Source: Taibaiella soli (lineage in GTDB: Bacteria > Bacteroidota > Bacteroidia > Chitinophagales > Chitinophagaceae). Taken from it: a stretch of 64,000 nucleotides of DNA. The stretch is from NCBI RefSeq assembly GCF_003236175.1, contig NZ_QKTW01000020.1, forward strand, positions 57,785 to 121,784, given 5' to 3'. Of the stretch, positions 55,584 to 63,943 are shown one piece after another (within the stretch, counting starts at the first letter, position 1; each line of letters starts with the position of its first letter). A model generated the notes under the pieces. The model saw nothing but the letters and a program-made list of their open reading frames with translations. It did not search any database and was not told where the DNA came from. The position numbers were made by a program, and so were the translations under genes.

Positions 55584-56738
55584 ATGAAAAAGACGCGCCT
55601 TAATTGCACCGCCTATTATTTTGCATCTGTTTTCCTTTTACTTTTTTTATTTTCTTGCCGTTCTAGGCCCAAGGCATTCAAAATCGTTCGGACCATTGAA
55701 TTCGACATCAAAAAGAATTTATCTCCGGGCGATGATAATTGGCGCATCGAAAACGGCAAAGCGGTTTATATTTTCCCTTTGACCGAAACGGACAAGCATG
55801 TTTATTTCTTCGACGAAAATGGAAAGAAAAAACTGGTCGTTCCACTCAAGGAAATAAAACAACTCACGGATATCGATCGGGTAGCGGTTTTTAACTATGA
55901 CTCCATATTTGTGAGCAGCAGATATTCTGGAAATTTATACTTGATAAATCACGAAGGGAGCGTGCAGAAACGAATAGTACTGGGCGGACTCGACAGCCTC
56001 GGAAGTACCTATCAGTTGATCAGTCCCGGATACAGTTCGTTTCTCTATAATGGTAAATTTTTGTTTACACTCAATCTGGCTATTTACCAGCCGCATTTAG
56101 GCCATAATCTGGAGGTTCACGAATATTATAGCATTCAGAAGCACGGACCTTATTTTGCTTTGTACACCGATCCTTTCAATAATCCCGAAAAAATAGATAC
56201 GTTTTTGAACGGCTTTTTTAATCGATTTATTGACACGAATTGTAACAACCACGATAACCCGCGGCCGACTTTTAATAACGACACGATTCTTTTTTCATCT
56301 TGCTATAGCGATTCCTTGTACCTGATAAAACCGGGTCCTTTCCGGATTGTGAATGTGAAGAAGATGGAGTCTTCCTATGATCGTCATTTGTTGAAAAATG
56401 ATCCGCTCCCGATTGATAGCATGGATCAGGATGAAATGCATCGGAGAGCGGAATGCCAGGGATGGATAAAAAGGCATTTGTACGATCCGTTCCGGCATTT
56501 ATATATTGTGAGCATTGTTCATTCCAGAAAAGACGAAGATGAAAGACGTTCCTGGTCGGTTATTGTGCTCAATACGAAACTAGAAAAACTGGGCGAGCAT
56601 GTTTTCTGGGAAGATGAATATGTACCCACGAGTATTTTGGTACACAGTGAAGGTCTGTTGATTCAAAAAAGAGATAAAGCCTATATTCAAAACAAGAAAT
56701 TCGACCTGTTTTCCTATGATCTTAAACCGAAATCGTAA
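55584..56738 (+). CDS. DUF4221-like lipoprotein
   Basis: The 384-aa protein has a signal and lipobox FLFSC near residue 25, so it is probably anchored in the outer membrane. The rest is repetitive in beta-strand and resembles a propeller, similar to DUF4221 proteins of Bacteroidota. It overlaps the next lipoprotein by 23 bases, so they are translated together. Function is unknown. Confidence 0.72.
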   Translation: MKKTRLNCTAYYFASVFLLLFLFSCRSRPKAFKIVRTIEFDIKKNLSPGDDNWRIENGKAVYIFPLTETDKHVYFFDENGKKKLVVPLKEIKQLTDIDRVAVFNYDSIFVSSRYSGNLYLINHEGSVQKRIVLGGLDSLGSTYQLISPGYSSFLYNGKFLFTLNLAIYQPHLGHNLEVHEYYSIQKHGPYFALYTDPFNNPEKIDTFLNGFFNRFIDTNCNNHDNPRPTFNNDTILFSSCYSDSLYLIKPGPFRIVNVKKMESSYDRHLLKNDPLPIDSMDQDEMHRRAECQGWIKRHLYDPFRHLYIVSIVHSRKDEDERRSWSVIVLNTKLEKLGEHVFWEDEYVPTSILVHSEGLLIQKRDKAYIQNKKFDLFSYDLKPKS

Positions 56739-57198
56739 ACTTTTTCTGGTAATTGTATTTCAATTGCCAATAATTTTCTTTGGATGTCGGAAGCCCAAAA
56801 ACCGTATCCTAGCTGCGGTTCAAGAAATAACGAACCATGCTGTTGTGGCGAAAACACGAGCGGTTGTTATTATTAACCACGAGACCTGCCCGACCTGCAA
56901 CAAAAAATTTGCTGATTTTATGGCCTATTATTTGAATAACGACAAATTACTTTTAGTAGTGGCGGCCGATGAAAATCAGCTGGACATCAGCCAGTTTCAA
57001 AACGGTGGCAAAAGCATTTATTTTGATACAGCGGGAATTTTAGCGAAGCAGAAACTAATCAAAAGTTCTACTGTTTTAATGTTGTCGCAGAACAATAGCG
57101 AAGTCGTAGATACTACGTTATCCATCGACGTAAAAACACAGAATCAAACTATCGATTATCTAAAGCAGGCAATAGATGCTGATTTTAGAAAGCACTAA
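56716..57198 (+). CDS. Lipoprotein with CPTC thiol motif, hypothetical
   Basis: The 160-aa protein has a signal with lipobox IIFFGC, then VVIINHETCPTCNKKF, a CxxC pair after a beta-strand as in thioredoxin-like proteins, though the rest is short and diverges. A role in thiol redox or metal binding at the envelope is possible but not shown. It overlaps the DUF4221-like gene and ends at a strong terminator. Confidence 0.7.
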   Translation: MILNRNRKLFLVIVFQLPIIFFGCRKPKNRILAAVQEITNHAVVAKTRAVVIINHETCPTCNKKFADFMAYYLNNDKLLLVVAADENQLDISQFQNGGKSIYFDTAGILAKQKLIKSSTVLMLSQNNSEVVDTTLSIDVKTQNQTIDYLKQAIDADFRKH

Positions 57199-57202
57199 AA
57201 CA

Positions 57203-57235
57203 AACAACGGTTCCGCATTATGAGGAACCGTTGTT
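57203..57235 (+). terminator. Terminator after the lipoprotein pair
   Basis: A 12-bp perfect stem (AACAACGGTTCC / GGAACCGTTGTT) with loop GCATTATGA lies four bases after the stop. The T-rich tail is weak. Confidence 0.8.
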
Positions 57236-57347
57236 GTTATAAAATTGTTGGTCTAACGCGGCATCCTTTCTTGTCTGGATGACATGCGCGAGTGTCCATT
57301 ATCATTCGTTACAAGCAGCTTTAGGCTTTGAGCCTAAGGTTAAGAAA

Positions 57348-57980
57348 CTATTCTTTCTCCGCTTCCAGTATTTTGATGTCACCGATCAGTTGGTTTACAT
57401 CGCCCATGTTGGTACCGTCATAACTGCCGCGAATGCGACCACCACGGTCTACCAGCATGAAACGGTTGGTATGGATAAAATCTGATTGAATATCTGTTGT
57501 AGCGGTATCATCTGCAGCAGTTACGAGGTAGCTGTAACGTGCGTGATCATACAATGCTTTTTTATCGCCAGTAAGGAAAATCCATTGTTTCGGATCTGCA
57601 TCAAAACGGAGACTGTATTCTTTCATTGCAGCAACGGTATCTTTTTTTGGATCTACGGTGTGCGAAAGGATCATTACATCTTTATTGCCGCGGAATGCCT
57701 GATACACTTTAGTCATGTTTTCATTCATCTTCGGACAAATACCCTTACAAGTAGTAAAGAAATATTCAACTACAAATATTTTTCCCGCAACATCTTTATC
57801 TGTTATAATTTTTCCTTCCTGGTTGGTAAAGGCAAATGTATCGATCACATGACCTGGATTTCCGAGCACCGGAAGCGTTTTGGGCGTTTCACGCGTGGTT
57901 TTGTAGAAATAAGTCATGAACGCTGCACTCAGCAGGATGAAAAATGTCAACAGGAAAATGGCCGTTTTTTTCTTTTGCAT
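57348..57980 (-). CDS. SCO1/SenC family protein
   Basis: The 210-aa protein has an N-terminal membrane anchor (FLLTFFILLSAAFMTYF) and a periplasmic thioredoxin-like domain. The copper ligands are present: Cys pair in FFTTCKGICPKMNENM and His in DFIHTNRFMLVD. SCO proteins help copper delivery to cytochrome oxidase or act in thiol redox. It is monocistronic here, between the lipoprotein pair and a cold-shock gene. Confidence 0.92.
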   Translation of the reverse strand: MQKKKTAIFLLTFFILLSAAFMTYFYKTTRETPKTLPVLGNPGHVIDTFAFTNQEGKIITDKDVAGKIFVVEYFFTTCKGICPKMNENMTKVYQAFRGNKDVMILSHTVDPKKDTVAAMKEYSLRFDADPKQWIFLTGDKKALYDHARYSYLVTAADDTATTDIQSDFIHTNRFMLVDRGGRIRGSYDGTNMGDVNQLIGDIKILEAEKE

Positions 57981-58134
57981 AAAAAGCGAATTGCGCCGCG
58001 AAAGTACGAAGGAATAGATTCCGGATCGAACCCAGGCATGACTTTTTAGCCTTAAATGGCCTTTTTTAGCAAATCGGATGAGATGAAGGCGATTTTAACT
58101 GAAATTTTATGATTTTATTTAATGTTTTTCCCCT

Positions 58135-58142
58135 TATCTTTG
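58135..58142 (+). promoter_or_regulatory. -7 box of the cold-shock gene
   Basis: TATCTTTG is a full match to TAnnTTTG, 27 bases before the cold-shock start. The -33 box is not clear. Confidence 0.55.
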
Positions 58143-58168
58143 CAGTTCATTTTTTTAATTTAATTCTA

Positions 58169-58360
58169 ATGCAAGAAGGAACAGTTAAATTCTTCAACGA
58201 AACTAAAGGATTTGGTTTCATTACACCTTCAAATGGCGGTGCCGATCTTTTTGTTCACGTTACAGGTCTTTTGTCAGATATCCGCGAAAATGACCGCGTA
58301 TCTTTTGATGTAAAAGACGGACAGAAAGGTCCTAATGCAGTTAATGTAAGAGTAATCTAA
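58169..58360 (+). CDS. Cold-shock domain protein
   Basis: The 63-aa protein starts at ATG 58169; an upstream extension to 58109 is not likely because the -7 box lies within it. GTVKFFNETKGFGFI holds RNP1 and LFVHV RNP2, so it binds single-stranded RNA and DNA. It has its own promoter and terminator. Confidence 0.94.
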   Translation: MQEGTVKFFNETKGFGFITPSNGGADLFVHVTGLLSDIRENDRVSFDVKDGQKGPNAVNVRVI

Positions 58361-58380
58361 CTACCGATATATTAATTGAG

Positions 58381-58410
58381 AAAAAGCATGCCGTTCGGCA
58401 TGCTTTTTTA
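58381..58410 (+). terminator. Terminator of the cold-shock gene
   Basis: A perfect stem (AAAAAGCATGCCG / CGGCATGCTTTTT) with a two-base loop in the CCGTTCGG apex lies 20 bases after the stop, with a T-run. Confidence 0.92.
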
Positions 58411-58498
58411 TTTTAAGTATCTTTTGATGTTTACGTTGAAATGTTGATAAGTATGGGAGGTGCCAACTTATTAACCTGTCAATTTATTTACCTAACAG

Positions 58499-59830
58499 CT
58501 AGGGATCAATATTATACTTAGACATTTTATAGTAAAGAGTTTTTCTGTCTATATGTAATAGTCGAGCGGCCTTTGATTTATTGAATTTTACTTCCTGCAG
58601 CGTTTTCAGAATCATCTCTTTCTCGTTTGTCGCCTGCATCACTTTTAGGTTCTGGTTCGATTCCTGCTGGAATTCCTCTTCTTCTGCCTCCCAAAGCATA
58701 TCCTCCGGCAAACATTCTTCTGTGATCAGATCACCCTGACTAAGCAGTACAGAGCGTTTGATGATATTTTTTAATTCACGGAGATTGCCCGGCCATTCAT
58801 AGTGATGAAATAAATGCGTTACTTCTTTGTCGAGCCCTTTTATTGATTTGTCCAGTTCTTTATTTGCTTCCTGAATGAAGTACTGAATAAATTCGGTGAG
58901 GTCTTCCTTGCGCTGTTTCAACGAAGGCACTTTAATCGTGAATTCATTGAGCCGGTGATAAAGATCCTGTCTGAAACCTCCGTTTTTTACCGCATTCGGT
59001 AAATCTTCATTCGTTGCCACAATCACACGTACATCCACTTTTATCTGTTTGTTGCTGCCCGTTGGCTGAATGATTCTTTCCTGCAAAGCACGCAACAGTT
59101 TTACCTGAATTTCATAACTGAGATTCCCAATTTCATCGAGAAATAAAGTACCGCCTCCTGCTGTTACAAAATGTCCTTCACGATCGTTTAAAGCTCCGGT
59201 GAACGCGCCTTTCACGTGGCCAAATAATTCGCTGGAGGCAAGATCATTCGATAAAGCGCCACAGTCGATTGCTACGAAAGGGCCGGTGCTGCGTTTGCTG
59301 AGGCGATGAATTGTTCTGGCAATATGCTCTTTACCCGTGCCGCTTTCACCTTGTATAATTACCGACATATCGGTTGGCGCTACCAGTCGAATGTGCTGAT
59401 ACAGCATAGTTGCCGCTTCGCTGGTACCTTCAATGAATTTTTTATCGAAAGAAGTCTGTTGTTCCTGCTGATTTTTTTGCGTGAGTGCATCGCGCATGAT
59501 CATAAGCAGTTCGTCGGGATTCACCGGTTTGGTGATAAAGTCAAATGCCCCGCAGCGCATGGCTTTTACCGCTGTTTTAATGTCGTGAAAACTCGTCATC
59601 ATAATAGCGGGAATGCGGGCATTTACCTGCACTTCGTGTTGCAGAATGTCGATGCCAGTGCCGTCGGGCAGGCGATAATCGAGCAACAAAAGATCGTATT
59701 GCGATTTCTGAAGTACTTTGATACTGTCTTTTACATTGGATGTAGCTGTGACCTGGTGACCTTGTCGTTTCAAAAAATTTTCCAGCACCAGCACAAAGCT
59801 ACTGTCATCTTCTACCAGTAATATATTCAT
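58499..59830 (-). CDS. NtrC-type sigma-54-dependent response regulator
   Basis: The 443-aa regulator has a receiver domain with Asp in LLLLDYRLPDGTG (about 53), a AAA+ domain with GESGTGKEHIARTIH (Walker A) and GAFTGALNDREGHF (the sigma-54 contact), and a C-terminal Fis-type HTH (KAARLLHIDRKTLYYKM). The hybrid kinase at 60404-62917 is the likely partner, being two genes upstream. Its targets should have GG-N10-GC promoters. Confidence 0.95.
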   Translation of the reverse strand: MNILLVEDDSSFVLVLENFLKRQGHQVTATSNVKDSIKVLQKSQYDLLLLDYRLPDGTGIDILQHEVQVNARIPAIMMTSFHDIKTAVKAMRCGAFDFITKPVNPDELLMIMRDALTQKNQQEQQTSFDKKFIEGTSEAATMLYQHIRLVAPTDMSVIIQGESGTGKEHIARTIHRLSKRSTGPFVAIDCGALSNDLASSELFGHVKGAFTGALNDREGHFVTAGGGTLFLDEIGNLSYEIQVKLLRALQERIIQPTGSNKQIKVDVRVIVATNEDLPNAVKNGGFRQDLYHRLNEFTIKVPSLKQRKEDLTEFIQYFIQEANKELDKSIKGLDKEVTHLFHHYEWPGNLRELKNIIKRSVLLSQGDLITEECLPEDMLWEAEEEEFQQESNQNLKVMQATNEKEMILKTLQEVKFNKSKAARLLHIDRKTLYYKMSKYNIDP

Positions 59831-59869
59831 AGAGTTGGAACGCTTGCTCCATACAAATAACGTACAAAA

Positions 59870-59898
59870 AAGGGAAGCGGCCTTAGGCAGCTTCCCTT
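59870..59898 (-). terminator. Terminator after the small secreted protein
   Basis: A 9-bp stem (AAGGGAAGC / GCTTCCCTT) with inner GCC/GGC pairing lies between the regulator gene and the small secreted protein. On the minus strand it is followed by TTTTTTGTAC, so it ends the small protein transcript. Confidence 0.85.
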
Positions 59899-59948
59899 GA
59901 GTAAGAAAATATTAACAAAACTCCGGAGAGAGCATTTCTTTTGTTTTA

Positions 59949-60248
59949 TTAGATTTTCTTACCGTCTTTATCCAACTTAACCGTGTTACGTGCGTCGCCT
60001 TTTTTTAATTCAATTTCGTAGTAAGGTGTAGCGCCTTTGATTTCAAAAGCGTTGTTCACTTGCCAGTCTTTATATTCGTCGCCGGCCAGCGTTGTTTTTA
60101 CTGCATCTGGCAGGCTGGCAGGGTCTACTTTAGTTTTAGTTTCCTGTGTTTGGGCCGTTTGAGGGGCTGCTGCACTTTGTGCTGTTACAACTGATGCAGA
60201 TGTGGCGATGAATGCTACTGTCAGTACAGAGAAAATCAGCTTTTTCAT
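59949..60248 (-). CDS. Small secreted protein, PepSY-like
   Basis: The 99-aa protein has a signal peptide (LIFSVLTVAFIATSASVVTA) and a Gln/Thr/Ala-rich linker, then LPDAVKTTLAGDEYKDW and YYEIELKKGDARNTVKLD, which resemble the beta-lactamase-inhibitor-like/PepSY-like fold. It lies between the hybrid kinase and the NtrC regulator on the same strand but with its own terminator. It may be a sensor partner or a target of the system. Confidence 0.72.
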   Translation of the reverse strand: MKKLIFSVLTVAFIATSASVVTAQSAAAPQTAQTQETKTKVDPASLPDAVKTTLAGDEYKDWQVNNAFEIKGATPYYEIELKKGDARNTVKLDKDGKKI

Positions 60249-60293
60249 AGTCGTTCTTTTTATTTGAGTTGAAAAATAATTTCAAGTCTATAA

Positions 60294-60312
60294 GGAACCA
60301 TTACTGTGCCAA
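60294..60312 (-). promoter_or_regulatory. Candidate sigma-54 promoter upstream of the small secreted protein
   Basis: On the minus strand TTGGCACAGTAATGGTTCC matches the -24 element (TTGGCAC) well; the -12 element reads GGT in place of GC after ten bases, so it is imperfect. It lies about 46-64 bases before the small protein start, next to an NtrC-type gene. Confidence 0.35.
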
Positions 60313-60403
60313 TCGGATGTAAAAGATGGAATAAGGCTGATTTTAAATGATTTGTGGTGTGCCACGCGTTTTGGTTTCAAGAGGAAAACTGTTGCATTTT
60401 TCG

Positions 60404-62917
60404 TCAACCTGTGGCTACAGTCTGCAGTTGTGCATTCACTGCTGCCAGCAAATTGCGTAACCGTTCTGCTAATGTGGTTACCGTAGGCAGTGCACCTGAA
60501 AGATTTCCCTGACGGATATTGACTTCTGTCTGGCGAAGCTGTCGTGAAATATCTTTAAAACCCATTTGTCCGCAGCGTCCGGCCAATCTGTGTAATGCTT
60601 CTGGTGTGGCGGAAAGCTCGTTATTCGTCAGATGATTTTCCAGCAGCTCAAGATCCTGAGTAGTTTCATTGATAAAGCTGCCTAGTACTTTTTGCAATAC
60701 AGCCGGGTCATCGCCAATCATTTTTTGCAGCGAACTAAAATCAAATTGCTCGCCATTGTTTTTTGATACAGTGTGCCCGTGTTGCAAAATGCTGATGAAA
60801 TCCGCTTCAAGGAATGGTTTGCGCAGCAGATTGTCGAATCCTTCTTCCAAAATATGCGCATGTTCATCGGGCATTGCCTGCGCTGTGAGTGCTATATAAG
60901 TTGGTTGTGTGGCGCCGAATTTTTCTTTCAGCGCATGCATCAATTCAAATCCATTCATACCTGGCATTCTGATGTCCAGAAACACAGTTTTTACATCGTT
61001 GATATTTGCTTCTGCCAAGGCTTTCTCCGGATTGTCAAAACATTCATGTGCAATCTGGAATTTGGTGAGGATCATGCTGCATAATTGCAGAATAAACGGA
61101 TCATCATCCACAATCCACACTTTGCCGTTGTAAGAAGCTTTTGTGGTAAGCAGGAGGTTTTCTTTCGGAATAGCGACAATCGGGAAGGTGAGCGTCACGA
61201 TAAAGCTGGAACCCACACCAGGCTCGCTACTCACGCGGATGTCGCCATTTTGCTGGCTTACCAAAGCGCGAACAATACTTAATCCGAGGCCGGTACTTTG
61301 GTAGTTGGCATTGTTTTCGGCGCCTTGCTCAAACTGGTTGAAGATCCGCTCCATGTCTGCATTTGCAATACCAATGCCGGTATCGGCGATCACGAAGTGG
61401 AAGGTTGCAGATTGTTCGTGTTCCGATTTTTTTACATGGAAAAGTATGGTGCCTTCGTGGGTAAATTTGATGGCATTGCCGAGCAGGTTATACAATATCT
61501 GTTTCAGACGAAATGCATCGCCGCTTAAGTATAACCCATCGTCTTCGGTAGTATCAAAGTCAAACGTCAGACCTTTTCTTCTGGCAAGTGGTGCAATGGT
61601 TTCATTGATTTCGGTCAATACCTGTCGCATATTAAAAGGCTGATTGCTAAAGTTGAATTTGCCTGAAACGATACGACTATAATCGAGCACTTCATTGACG
61701 ATTTGCAGCAGATGCCTGGACGAACGATAGATAATATCGACATCTTCCGGCTTGGGATTTTTTTGTTGTTTCAACTGCTCCGCAAAGCCAATGATTGTTT
61801 GCAGCGGTGTGCGCAATTCGTGGCTCATATTGGCCAGGAAACGCTGTTTTACCTGACCCAGATGTTCTGCTTCTTCTTTGGCAACGATGAGCTGTTTTTT
61901 ATAACGGTTGCTGCGCGCGATGTCGGTAATGATGAGGAACATTAACACTGCTGCGCCTACGGCAAAACCGATCAGTATATAGTTGATCTGCTGAATGCTG
62001 TTGTGAACAAGTGCGGTTGACGCCGCATTGTTTAGCTCCACTTGTTTGATCTCTTCGGATTCGATATCCTGAAGGATGACCAGCATTTTGTTGATAAGAA
62101 TATTGCCGGCACGTGTAAATGCAAGCTCACGGCTGAGCAGGGTATTTCGGCTCTGCTGCCGCCTGACTTCAATGGCCTGAATGGCATTGCTGAGTTCGGT
62201 GATCAGGCTGTCTTCCTTTACCATGGCCAGTGTGTCCACTTTTACTTTCAGCTCTTCCTTAATCAGTTTTTGCAGCGGCGCCTGTGCTACCGTTTTCTTT
62301 CTGCCGAATAGCTTGTCCCAGAGGGAGCGTTTTTCAGGTTGCTCTTCAGGCGAAGCCAGCATGCTGTCCATCGGAACGATGGTAGTAGTGGTGACTTTGT
62401 TCTCGGTAGTAATGATGTTGCTGTCTGTCTGCACGGTGTTTCTGGCTATTTCAGCAGCAAGGCTTTGTAATTGACCGGAAAGGGTGTTGTCGTTGAGTAA
62501 TTCTACCCGCAGTTGGAGATAGCTGATGAATAATTTATCACGTTGTTTCAACAGTTTTTTCAGGCTGTCGATACGGTGTAATTGCGGATCGTCTTCAATA
62601 CTGGCAATGCGCAATGTATCCAGCATTTTTTGCAACTGTGCTGATTCTTTGAGGAATGGATTGTATGGCTTCTTTTTATCGCGGAGCGCCTGGGTGCGCT
62701 GCAATTGATCGAGCCGTACCACATCTCGGAAAATATTATTGACAAGTCGCAGTTTCTGATTTGGTTCGGAAAGATGCTGTACGGTGCCGAGCATTTTCTG
62801 AAAAGCCATTTTCGATACGCTTCGAGCTAAAATGATTGTCAGGCAGGCGAGTAGGAACGCAAGAATGATCTTGCTGTAGACTGCTCCTGAGAATTTTTTG
62901 ATAAAAGGGGATGGCAT
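60404..62917 (-). CDS. Hybrid sensor histidine kinase with receiver and HPt domains
   Basis: The 837-aa inner-membrane protein has segments at about 15-30 and 310-335 with a periplasmic helical sensor region between. The HisKA region has SHELRTPLQTIIGF, the ATPase region TGIGIANADMERIF and TGLGLSIVRALV, the receiver VWIVDDDPF and LDIRMPGMNGFELM, and the HPt domain LHRLAGRCGQMGF. It can pass phosphate to the NtrC-type regulator. The signal sensed is unknown. Confidence 0.93.
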   Translation of the reverse strand: MPSPFIKKFSGAVYSKIILAFLLACLTIILARSVSKMAFQKMLGTVQHLSEPNQKLRLVNNIFRDVVRLDQLQRTQALRDKKKPYNPFLKESAQLQKMLDTLRIASIEDDPQLHRIDSLKKLLKQRDKLFISYLQLRVELLNDNTLSGQLQSLAAEIARNTVQTDSNIITTENKVTTTTIVPMDSMLASPEEQPEKRSLWDKLFGRKKTVAQAPLQKLIKEELKVKVDTLAMVKEDSLITELSNAIQAIEVRRQQSRNTLLSRELAFTRAGNILINKMLVILQDIESEEIKQVELNNAASTALVHNSIQQINYILIGFAVGAAVLMFLIITDIARSNRYKKQLIVAKEEAEHLGQVKQRFLANMSHELRTPLQTIIGFAEQLKQQKNPKPEDVDIIYRSSRHLLQIVNEVLDYSRIVSGKFNFSNQPFNMRQVLTEINETIAPLARRKGLTFDFDTTEDDGLYLSGDAFRLKQILYNLLGNAIKFTHEGTILFHVKKSEHEQSATFHFVIADTGIGIANADMERIFNQFEQGAENNANYQSTGLGLSIVRALVSQQNGDIRVSSEPGVGSSFIVTLTFPIVAIPKENLLLTTKASYNGKVWIVDDDPFILQLCSMILTKFQIAHECFDNPEKALAEANINDVKTVFLDIRMPGMNGFELMHALKEKFGATQPTYIALTAQAMPDEHAHILEEGFDNLLRKPFLEADFISILQHGHTVSKNNGEQFDFSSLQKMIGDDPAVLQKVLGSFINETTQDLELLENHLTNNELSATPEALHRLAGRCGQMGFKDISRQLRQTEVNIRQGNLSGALPTVTTLAERLRNLLAAVNAQLQTVATG

Positions 62918-62990
62918 AACCGTAGGTGACTAAAAAGACCATGCCATTGCTGGAAGGTTTAATATGTTAAATAGGTAAATGGTTAATTGG

Positions 62991-63022
62991 TTGATAGGTT
63001 TATACGTTGATAGGTTTATACG
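62991..63022 (+). repeat. Perfect 16-bp tandem duplication
   Basis: TTGATAGGTTTATACG occurs twice in direct tandem (62991-63006 and 63007-63022). The core GATAGGT is shared with the large array 76 bases downstream, and an earlier ATAGGT lies near 62971. Confidence 0.9.
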
Positions 63023-63097
63023 TTTTTGAGGGTTGTGGTTTTATGCGCCATGTCGACGGTAGGAGACGTCTCGCGTAATGTGGGGGGGTAATGGAAG

Positions 63098-63413
63098 AGG
63101 CGCCGACCTATCAAATCAATAGGTCAACCTAATGATTTGATAGGTTAGCCTATTGTTGTGAATAGGTCCACCTATTAAATTGATAGGCGGACCTAATGGT
63201 GGGAATAGCTCCGCCTAATGATATGAATAGGTGGAGCTGTCAAATGGACAGGTGGACCTAAGGGTTAGTGTAGGTCGACCTAATGAAGTGAATAGGTCGG
63301 GCTGTCAAATGGACAGGAGGACCTATTGGTTGAGATAGGTCCGCCTAATGGTGAGAATAGGCGAGCCTAATGATTTGATAGGTGAGCTTAGTGAATCGGT
63401 AGGCTCCTCATTG
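63098..63413 (+). repeat. Phased array of 21-22 bp quasi-palindromic repeats
   Basis: About fourteen units, spaced 21 or 22 bases apart, each start with a core close to AGGTNNACCT, an inverted repeat with a two-base centre. Examples of cores are AGGTCAACCT, AGGTCCACCT, AGGTCGACCT and AGGTCCGCCT. Between cores the CCTA and TAGG ends also face each other (CCTATT ... AATAGG), so the array could fold in different ways. Spacing equals two turns of DNA. It lies 64 bases before an HTH gene. Confidence 0.92.
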
Positions 63414-63449
63414 CTCGTAATTCATCGTTCGTGCTCATTGTTAAACAAC

Positions 63450-63457
63450 TATATTTG
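63450..63457 (+). promoter_or_regulatory. -7 box of the HTH gene
   Basis: TATATTTG is a full match to TAnnTTTG, 20 bases before the HTH start. It lies just downstream of the repeat array. No TTTG at -33 is seen at the right spacing. Confidence 0.45.
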
Positions 63458-63476
63458 CGCATATAGCTAATGGATT

Positions 63477-63893
63477 ATGTCACATCACAAAGCACACCAC
63501 GGTAAGAACTTGCGGAAATTTCGCGAATGGAAAGGCTTAAAACAGGAAGCGCTGGCATTTGAGATGGGCGACGATTGGAGTCAGAAGAAGATCTCGCTGC
63601 TGGAGCAAAAAGAACAGATCGACGATAAGATCCTGGAACAGCTTTCTACTGTTTTGAAAATACCGGTGGAGGCTTTTGATGCGCTGAATGAAGATCCTTC
63701 TATTAATATTATTAATAGTACGTTTAGTGATCAGGCCGTAGGAGGAATTGCCACCAGTGCAGGTGATTATATTGTTAATCCAGTGGAAAAGTGGATGGAG
63801 GCGATGAAGAAGAATGAGGAATTGTATGAGCGGTTGCTGCAAGCGGAGCGTGAGAAGGTGGAGATGCTACAGCAGTTGCTGAATAAAAAATAA
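63477..63893 (+). CDS. XRE-like HTH regulator with C-terminal coiled coil
   Basis: The 138-aa protein has an HTH domain at about 8-70 (LRKFREWKGLKQEALAFEMG, then KISLLEQKEQIDD). After a middle stretch (INIINSTFSDQAVG) a coiled coil at about 100-136 ends the protein (EKWMEAMKKNEELYERLLQA). Similar HTH proteins are common in Bacteroidota; their role is unknown. The repeat array just upstream could be its operator or target. Start ATG 63477 gives the only full-length frame. Confidence 0.85.
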   Translation: MSHHKAHHGKNLRKFREWKGLKQEALAFEMGDDWSQKKISLLEQKEQIDDKILEQLSTVLKIPVEAFDALNEDPSINIINSTFSDQAVGGIATSAGDYIVNPVEKWMEAMKKNEELYERLLQAEREKVEMLQQLLNKK

Positions 63894-63901
63894 AGTAAGG
63901 G

Positions 63902-63924
63902 ACGCGGCTTATGCCGCGTTTTGT
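63902..63924 (+). terminator. Terminator of the HTH gene
   Basis: A 7-bp stem (ACGCGGC / GCCGCGT) with loop TTAT and a T-rich tail lies 8 bases after the HTH stop. Confidence 0.85.
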
Positions 63925-63943
63925 TTTTCCCGCCGCGAAATCA

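Noticed and set aside
63098..63413. CRISPR array
   Set aside because: Units are 21-22 bp with degenerate palindromes and no unique spacers of regular size; no cas genes are present.
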